DNA of 39,381 nt, from assembly GCA_900769535.1 (NCBI GenBank), contig CAAGHB010000017.1, forward strand, positions 1 through 39,381, given 5' to 3'. The translations under genes and the position numbers were made by a program. Below are positions 34,235-39,381 of this stretch, piece by piece. Below the pieces are notes generated by a model. It saw only the letters and a program-made list of their open reading frames with translations, was not told where the DNA came from and made no database searches. Within the stretch, counting starts at the first letter, position 1; each line of letters opens with the position of its first letter. The DNA is from Clostridia bacterium (GTDB lineage Bacteria; Bacillota; Clostridia; Oscillospirales; Acutalibacteraceae).

Positions 34235-36352
34235 ATGTCAAATTTTAAACGAATTATGTCATTTGCTCTTTCTGTTTGCATAATACTTACCATGTTCTCG
34301 GTCAGTATTGTAGCAAATGCTTATACAGCATTAGACGCAGTAAAGATTTCTTTATCAACCGATAAGGTGAAAATTGACAATAACGGTTCGGTAAATGTAT
34401 CGGTCGTATTGGATAATTATGACGATTATATTGCAGGGAATAAGGTTCTTGCTGCTGCTGTAATTAATATCGGTTTTGACAAAAATGTTGTGACTCCCGA
34501 TTTTGAGAATATCACAGTTATCAATTCTGTTAAAAATAACATTGCCGTAAATGCTGCTAACGGAAATTTGACATTCGTTTTAACGGGTGATAATTCAAAT
34601 TATGTCACAGCACAACAGCTTTCTGATAATAACGGTGTATTGTTTACAGTTGCTTTTGATGCTAATGGGGTTGATGCAGATACTACATTCTCTGTAAATA
34701 AGGGGCTCGACACATCTTCAACATCACTTGCAATTCTCGACCTTGACGTAATTGCCGGCGGCTCAGGTGAACTTATTACCGATGCCGAGGTTGACGGAAT
34801 AGGCGACTATGCTTCGGTTTTGGTTGGCGAAGGCGACAGTTACGTTTACCAGCCGCAAACCATTACTGTTACAATGGTTGACGCTAACGGAACAAATGGT
34901 TATTGGTATGCTCCTGACAGCGACGGCCCCTTCTATGTAGGTGATAGAGTCGTTTTCAATACGGCATATTCATCCATCTATTTAGACGGTACAAAATATG
35001 ACCCTTGGACCGCGTATTTTACCTTAAAGGGCGGCACAGGTTCATATAATACAACCGGAAATATTCAGCTTTATGTTGGGGCAGGCGGCGGCGCTATCAC
35101 AATTGACAAAGCAGGTGTTTGGGAACTTTATTGTTACAGCAATAATGTGAAATACTTACTTATGTCTATTGTGGTTTATCCCACTCCTACACAGGATGAT
35201 GTTAATGCTGCAAACGCTTTTGACGAGAGCGTAAAGGCATCAAAGAACGCTGACGAAATCACATTAGACGATGAGGACGCTGTTTTAGTTCTCCACGATA
35301 TGTACGAAGCGCTTACTCCTGCGGCTAAAACATTTGTTACCGAGGAAGAAAAGTACACTGCTGTTTATGAAGCTTATTTGACACTCGAATACGGAAGTGT
35401 TGGTCGTGCTCAGGCGTTTGATGTAATCACTGTAATTGATGAATTACCAGAACCCGGTGAAATCACTCTCAACGATGCTGATGCTATATCATACGCTCGC
35501 GATATGTACTCAATGCTTGCTGACGAATATAAGGAATACGTTGATAACTATAAAAAGCTGTTGGCTTGTGAATCAGCGCTTGATGCTATTTACGTACCGC
35601 GTACCATTACATACACACCCGGTGATACATCAGCTTCATCAACCAATTACATTTCATTCAGCAGTACTGAATTCTACGTATCTGACAGTCTCAAAAACAA
35701 CGCATGGTGGAGCAACTATACCTTTAATTACACCGACTCCGCAAGCGGAAAAACATATTCAGGTAAAATTATTAATGCATATTATGTGTGTTCAACTGCC
35801 GGAATCAGTCAGAGTGTACAGGTAGGATACGGTAATTCAACCGGTACATCCGGTACTGCATATAAGCTTACAGCTGCCGGCGAATGGATTTTCAAGGGTA
35901 CAATAGAGGATAATACAAACGGTCATATTACCGTTGAGCTTGCACGCTTTACAGTTGGCGAAACACCATACGGAAACGAAGATAACGTTGCCGCTGACAA
36001 TGTAATCGACCGCATAAACGCTCTACCTGAAAAAATTACATACGATGATGTTGAAACTGTTAACGAGCTTAAAGCCGACTATGATGCGCTTATCAGATAC
36101 GACCTCGTAAGTGAAGAATTGGTTAAGAAATTGAAAACCGCGGTTGCAGCTGCTGATAGAGTTGTAAACCTCGTTTCAGATATTAACCGTGACGGTGTGC
36201 TCGATGCAACAGACCTTCTCTTGATTGAATATATGATTGTCGGATTTAGCGAAATTACAGAGGGTGCTGACGTTGATGGAGACGGAGTGGTTAATGCTCT
36301 TGACCTTCTTAAACTTGAACAGCATATTCTCGGCTACTCGCTTTTATTCTAA
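34235..36352 (+). CDS. Secreted dockerin protein with cohesin-like N-terminal region and duplicated modules
   Basis: The 705-residue product has a signal peptide cleaved near Ala29 (IVANA-YT). Residues 30-185 resemble a cohesin or related beta-sandwich (VNVSVVLDNYDD... GVLFTVAFDANG). Two related Trp/Tyr/Gly-rich modules lie at about 207-318 and 453-580. Between and after them are three short helical repeats at about 320-385, 386-451 and 581-646, sharing a pattern of ITLDD/ITLND/ITYDD, then a Tyr, then a Lys-Val or Lys-Leu turn. The C-terminus (648-705) is a type I dockerin with two calcium loops: DINRDGVLDATD at 649-660 and DVDGDGVVNALD at 679-690. No catalytic domain is visible. It probably docks onto a cellulosome-like complex. 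It is a single-gene unit with its own promoter and terminator. Confidence 0.85.
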   Translation: MSNFKRIMSFALSVCIILTMFSVSIVANAYTALDAVKISLSTDKVKIDNNGSVNVSVVLDNYDDYIAGNKVLAAAVINIGFDKNVVTPDFENITVINSVKNNIAVNAANGNLTFVLTGDNSNYVTAQQLSDNNGVLFTVAFDANGVDADTTFSVNKGLDTSSTSLAILDLDVIAGGSGELITDAEVDGIGDYASVLVGEGDSYVYQPQTITVTMVDANGTNGYWYAPDSDGPFYVGDRVVFNTAYSSIYLDGTKYDPWTAYFTLKGGTGSYNTTGNIQLYVGAGGGAITIDKAGVWELYCYSNNVKYLLMSIVVYPTPTQDDVNAANAFDESVKASKNADEITLDDEDAVLVLHDMYEALTPAAKTFVTEEEKYTAVYEAYLTLEYGSVGRAQAFDVITVIDELPEPGEITLNDADAISYARDMYSMLADEYKEYVDNYKKLLACESALDAIYVPRTITYTPGDTSASSTNYISFSSTEFYVSDSLKNNAWWSNYTFNYTDSASGKTYSGKIINAYYVCSTAGISQSVQVGYGNSTGTSGTAYKLTAAGEWIFKGTIEDNTNGHITVELARFTVGETPYGNEDNVAADNVIDRINALPEKITYDDVETVNELKADYDALIRYDLVSEELVKKLKTAVAAADRVVNLVSDINRDGVLDATDLLLIEYMIVGFSEITEGADVDGDGVVNALDLLKLEQHILGYSLLF

Positions 36353-36358
36353 TTCAAT

Positions 36359-36391
36359 AAAAAATCGCAGTGTAAAAACTGCGATTTTTTT
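36359..36391 (+). terminator. Intrinsic terminator after the dockerin gene
   Basis: AAAAAATCGCAGT (36359-36371) pairs with ACTGCGATTTTTT (36378-36390) around GTAAAA, ending in seven T residues. Confidence 0.93.
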
Positions 36392-36403
36392 ATTTTTATC
36401 GTA

Positions 36404-36432
36404 TTGATATTAGTACTGATATATATTATAAT
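36404..36432 (+). promoter_or_regulatory. Sigma-A-type promoter for dapF-dapL
   Basis: TTGATA (36404-36409) and a perfect TATAAT (36427-36432) are 17 bp apart, 31 bp before the dapF ATG. Confidence 0.8.
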
Positions 36433-36463
36433 TATACCAAATATGTTTTTTGGAGTTGTAAAT

Positions 36464-37318
36464 ATGAAATTTACAAAAATGCACGGAATAGGTAATGATT
36501 ATATATATTTTAATTGCCTTGATGATGAAATTCGCGACCCTAATGGGCTTTCAATAGCGCTTAGTGACCGTCATTTCGGTGTTGGAGGCGACGGCATAGT
36601 TATGATTATGCGCTCTAACGTTGCCGATTTCAGAATGAGGATGTTTAATGCCGACGGTAGTGAGGGTAAAATGTGCGGAAACGCAACCCGTTGTATTGGC
36701 AAATACGTATACGATAAAGGGCTTACCGACAAGACTGAGTTTACTCTTGAAACTCTCGGAGGAATTAAGAAGTTGGAACTTCAAGTTAACGACGGTAAAG
36801 TTAAATCGGTTAGAGTGGACATGGGAAAGGCAATATTAAATCCTGATGAAATTCCCGTTTCACTTAAAGGCGAAAAAATCGTTGATAAAAAGGTTGTAGT
36901 CGGCGGGAAAGAGCATAAAATTACATGCGTTTCAATGGGAAACCCTCATTGTGTAATTTTTACCGAAAATATTGACGGTTTAGACCTTGAAAAAATCGGT
37001 CCTAATTATGAGAATGACCCGATTTTTCCTGAACGAGTTAACACCGAGTTTGTAGAAATACTCGATAAAAACGTCCTTAAAATGCGAGTTTGGGAGAGAG
37101 GAAGCGGCGAAACATGGGCTTGCGGCACAGGTGCCAGTGCTGTATGCGTTGCCGCTGTATTAAAAGGAATTTGTGATTACAACACCGACGTTACAATAAA
37201 ATTACGCGGTGGCGATTTAGTTATAAATTACAGAGATGACGGTACCGTGTTTATGAGCGGACCTGCCGCATTCGTATTCGAAGGCGAAACAGATAAGGAG
37301 TTTGATATATATGCTTAA
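36464..37318 (+). CDS. dapF: Diaminopimelate epimerase DapF
   Basis: DapF converts LL-diaminopimelate to meso-diaminopimelate for lysine and peptidoglycan. The two catalytic cysteines are Cys71 in MCGNATRC and Cys220 in ACGTGASA. The start MKFTKMHGIGNDYIY is characteristic, as are FGVGGDGI and VSMGNPHCV. The length of 284 residues is normal. The ATG at 36464 has GGAG eight bases upstream; open frame further upstream overlaps the promoter and is not coding. It overlaps dapL by 8 bp, so the consecutive enzymes are made together. Confidence 0.96.
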   Translation: MKFTKMHGIGNDYIYFNCLDDEIRDPNGLSIALSDRHFGVGGDGIVMIMRSNVADFRMRMFNADGSEGKMCGNATRCIGKYVYDKGLTDKTEFTLETLGGIKKLELQVNDGKVKSVRVDMGKAILNPDEIPVSLKGEKIVDKKVVVGGKEHKITCVSMGNPHCVIFTENIDGLDLEKIGPNYENDPIFPERVNTEFVEILDKNVLKMRVWERGSGETWACGTGASAVCVAAVLKGICDYNTDVTIKLRGGDLVINYRDDGTVFMSGPAAFVFEGETDKEFDIYA

Positions 37319-38495
37319 AATTAACGAAAATTACAAAAATCTTGAAGAAAGCTATCTTTTCTCAACAGTCGGAAGAAAAATTGCTGAATATTCTCAGAAG
37401 AACCCTGATAAAAAGATTATTCGTATGGGTATTGGTGACGTAACCCGTCCTTTATGCAAAGCAGTAATCGATAATATGCACAGGGCAGTTGATGAAATGG
37501 CTGATTCATCAACATTCAAGGGCTACGGTCCGGAGCAGGGTTATGACTTTGTTCGTAATTCGTTAAAGGAATATTATTCGTCCTTTGGTGTCGAGCTCGA
37601 ATCTGATGAAATTTTCGTCAGCGATGGTGCAAAGAGTGATATTGCAAATATTCTCGATATTTTCTCGGTTGACAATACCGTTCTTGTTCCTGACCCGGTA
37701 TATCCTGTTTACGTTGATACTAACATAATGGCCGGCAGAAAGATTATATTTGCGGATGCTAACGAGAATAACGGATTTTTACCCCTTCCTGACGAAAAAT
37801 ACGACGCAGACATAATTTATATCTGTTCACCGAACAATCCTACCGGCGCTGTTTATAATAAAGCCCAGCTCAAACAGTGGGTCGATTTTGCTAACAAAAG
37901 AGGCGCTGTTATTATTTTTGATGCCGCTTATGAATCATTTATCAGCGATGATGACCTTCCGCGAAGCATTTATCAGATTGACGGAGCAAAAACCTGCGCT
38001 ATTGAGATTTGTTCACTGTCAAAAACAGCCGGTTTTACAGGCACTCGTTGCGGCTATACGGTAGTTCCGAAAACACTCATTTTTGATAACACAGCTCTAA
38101 ATAAGCTTTGGCTCCGTCGCCAGACAACAAAGTTTAACGGTGTTGCGTATATTATCCAGTCGGGAGCTGCTGCAATTTTTACCGCCGAGGGAAGAAAGCA
38201 GATTCAGGAATCTATCGATTATTACAAGAGAAATGCTAAGGTCATGGCTGATGCTTTTGATGAAATGGGTATATGGTACACAGGTGGTAAGAATTCTCCG
38301 TATATTTGGTTTAAATGCCCGAACGATATGGATTCGTGGGATTTCTTTGACAAATTACTTGCGGAAGCTAATGTAGCGGGTACACCGGGAGCCGGCTTTG
38401 GTAAAAACGGAGCAAAGTTTTTCCGCTTGACAGCATTCGGTAATTACGAAAACACAGTTGAGGCAATGGAAAGAATTAAAAAGATGGTATTCTAA
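37311..38495 (+). CDS. dapL: LL-diaminopimelate aminotransferase DapL
   Basis: DapL converts tetrahydrodipicolinate directly to LL-diaminopimelate with glutamate as amino donor, bypassing the acylated dapD/dapE route. The 394-residue PLP enzyme has the DapL signature IIRMGIGDVTRPL near the N-terminus, FKGYGPEQGYDFVR, CSPNNPTGAVYN, the PLP lysine Lys238 in SLSKTAGFTGTRCGYT and the C-terminal FFRLTAFG with the carboxylate-binding arginine. The ATG at 37311 is used because AAGGAG (37295-37300) lies ten bases upstream. With dapF it supplies the last two steps to meso-diaminopimelate. Confidence 0.95.
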   Translation: MLKINENYKNLEESYLFSTVGRKIAEYSQKNPDKKIIRMGIGDVTRPLCKAVIDNMHRAVDEMADSSTFKGYGPEQGYDFVRNSLKEYYSSFGVELESDEIFVSDGAKSDIANILDIFSVDNTVLVPDPVYPVYVDTNIMAGRKIIFADANENNGFLPLPDEKYDADIIYICSPNNPTGAVYNKAQLKQWVDFANKRGAVIIFDAAYESFISDDDLPRSIYQIDGAKTCAIEICSLSKTAGFTGTRCGYTVVPKTLIFDNTALNKLWLRRQTTKFNGVAYIIQSGAAAIFTAEGRKQIQESIDYYKRNAKVMADAFDEMGIWYTGGKNSPYIWFKCPNDMDSWDFFDKLLAEANVAGTPGAGFGKNGAKFFRLTAFGNYENTVEAMERIKKMVF

Positions 38496-38516
38496 TAAAT
38501 CTATGGGAGTTATCTA

Positions 38517-39188
38517 ATGAAAAAAATATATGATAAAAGCGCTATGGCGATATTGCCGTGTGGCGAAAATATTGTTTTTGTTGCCGCTGAAAAGCAGGTT
38601 GACGATAAGTATATTGTATCATATAAGATGTATAGTTTTTCTGACGATACCGTTACACAAATCCGCCGTTCATTATATCTCGAAACAAAGTTCGGCAGTG
38701 ATTTTCTGTATTATTCTAAAATTTTCCCCGATTTTATAAATTATAAGTGTGCTAATCTTCCTGATGGCCGAATGATTGCTGTTTATCCAAACGGTGATGC
38801 TGTTGTATTCAATAAAAAAGGGGACATCGTTTGGGAAGGTATGCTTAAATACCGTAATAGCGGCCCTGCCAGCGTTGCTTGTATTGATAATTCGGTGTGG
38901 GTGTCTTTTCCTGACGGGGATACTATTTTGAGGTATAATGCCCTTACTATGCGTGAGGAGCTTCGAATAGGCAGTCAGAAGGACAATGCTTTTTCTAAGC
39001 CGCGCGGCTTATGGGGCGAAGGAAAAAATCTTATCGTATGCAATTCAGCCGGAAAATGTATTGAGTCGGTTGATACAAATTCATACGTAGTCGAAAAATA
39101 TGCACAGTTTGACGAGCCGGTTTATCAGTATGTAAAATGCGGCGCTTATGAAGTTGTGTTATTAGAATCAGGTATATATCTTATTTAA
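38517..39188 (+). CDS. Beta-propeller-like protein, function unknown
   Basis: I do not recognise this 223-residue protein. It has no signal peptide or membrane segment. Repeated strands with small-residue turns, such as LPDGRMIAVYPNGDAVVFNKKGD, SVWVSFPDGDTILRYN and FSKPRGLWGEGKNLIVCNSAG, look like blades of an NHL- or WD-like beta-propeller, four or five in number. That is few for a closed propeller. It follows dapL by 21 bp and is probably co-transcribed. The start has GGGAG upstream. A hairpin separates it from addB. Confidence 0.75.
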   Translation: MKKIYDKSAMAILPCGENIVFVAAEKQVDDKYIVSYKMYSFSDDTVTQIRRSLYLETKFGSDFLYYSKIFPDFINYKCANLPDGRMIAVYPNGDAVVFNKKGDIVWEGMLKYRNSGPASVACIDNSVWVSFPDGDTILRYNALTMREELRIGSQKDNAFSKPRGLWGEGKNLIVCNSAGKCIESVDTNSYVVEKYAQFDEPVYQYVKCGAYEVVLLESGIYLI

Positions 39189-39190
39189 AC

Positions 39191-39230
39191 AAAATTATCC
39201 GCCCTTATTCTCATTTGGGCGGATAATTTT
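39191..39230 (+). terminator. Hairpin terminator before addB
   Basis: AAAATTATCCGCCC (39191-39204) pairs perfectly with GGGCGGATAATTTT (39217-39230) around a 12-base loop. The T-tract is only four bases, so some read-through into addB is likely, and no separate addB promoter is seen. Confidence 0.75.
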
Positions 39231-39250
39231 CAATAAAAAGGAGTATTAAA

Positions 39251-39381
39251 ATGCTGCATTTTATACTTGGCACGGCAGGAACGGGAAAAACATCAACCGT
39301 TAGGCGCCGAATAGCAAATGAAGTTAAAAAAGGGAAAAGCGGTATTATTCTGCTTACACCTGAGCAATATACATTTGAATC
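39251..39381 (+). CDS. addB: ATP-dependent helicase/nuclease subunit B AddB, N-terminus only
   Basis: AddB is the partner of AddA in the Gram-positive RecBCD-like nuclease that processes double-strand breaks. Only 43 codons are inside the window. They hold the Walker A region GTAGTGKTS at residues 7-15 and the AddB-typical ILLTPEQYTFES strand. AAAGGAG at 39237-39243 precedes the ATG. The gene is cut by the window end. addA would be expected next, but cannot be seen. Confidence 0.85.
   Translation, partial: MLHFILGTAGTGKTSTVRRRIANEVKKGKSGIILLTPEQYTFE

Noticed and set aside
36404..36463. A 20-codon N-terminal extension of dapF.
   Set aside because: It covers the TTGATA/TATAAT promoter; the canonical MKFTKMHGIGND start at 36464 has its own ribosome binding site.

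Overview
The window looks like a chromosomal segment of an anaerobic, spore-forming, low-to-moderate GC Firmicute of class Clostridia. A Ruminococcaceae/Oscillospiraceae-type gut organism fits best. The signs are gene order (trmFO-plsX-rnc-smc-ftsY), AGGAGG-type ribosome binding sites with frequent TTG starts, a spoIIR sporulation gene, feoAB ferrous iron transport, meso-diaminopimelate made through DapL plus DapF, and a secreted dockerin protein. The taxonomic placement is an inference. Most of the window is dense housekeeping sequence with short gaps, overlapping stop/start codons and hairpin terminators between operons. I see no rRNA, CRISPR array, prophage or intact transposase.

Layout. 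(1) 43-13371, + strand: one long run without a visible internal terminator. It holds trmFO, plsX, rnc, an Elp3-like radical SAM gene, smc, ftsY, rdgB, yhbY, nadD, yqeK, rsfS and leuS, closed by a bidirectional terminator. Its promoter lies upstream of the window. (2) 13431-15081, - strand: an ACT-domain gene and a UPF0210 (PFL) gene. (3) 15174-18121, + strand: a small membrane protein, an Lrp/AsnC regulator, a PLP aminotransferase and ispE, divergent from region 2 and driven by a mirrored promoter. (4) 18128-18811: spoIIR, whose start region is embedded in a terminator-like hairpin. (5) 18826-21988: two unrecognised membrane-anchored proteins, one with SH3b-like and Big_2-like C-terminal domains. 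(6) 22030-24170: a metallophosphoesterase (- strand) and a DacF-type D-Ala-D-Ala carboxypeptidase (+ strand). (7) 24198-26064: pgi and a small P-loop protein. (8) 26158-31342: a consensus sigma-A promoter followed by DUF177, rpmF, a DUF512 radical SAM gene, der, plsY and gpsA. (9) 31382-34011, - strand: feoA and feoB with a candidate operator, then tRNA-Cys with its terminator and an unusual perfect hairpin between them. (10) 34158-36352: a 705-residue secreted protein with a cohesin-like N-terminal region, duplicated middle modules and a C-terminal type I dockerin. (11) 36404-39188: dapF, dapL and a propeller-like protein; then the first 43 codons of addB run off the window end.

How the genes work together. 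Region 1 joins translation and RNA maturation (trmFO, rnc, yhbY, rsfS, leuS), phospholipid synthesis (plsX), chromosome organisation (smc), membrane targeting (ftsY) and nucleotide/NAD housekeeping (rdgB, nadD, yqeK). Region 8 adds ribosome assembly (DUF177, L32, Der) and the lipid enzymes PlsY and GpsA, which complement PlsX. DacF, DapF and DapL belong to peptidoglycan metabolism. The parts least explained by known housekeeping are the dockerin protein, the membrane pair at 18.9-22.0 kb, the spoIIR leader hairpin and the feoA/tRNA-Cys intergenic hairpin. I did not find a clear new multi-gene system.
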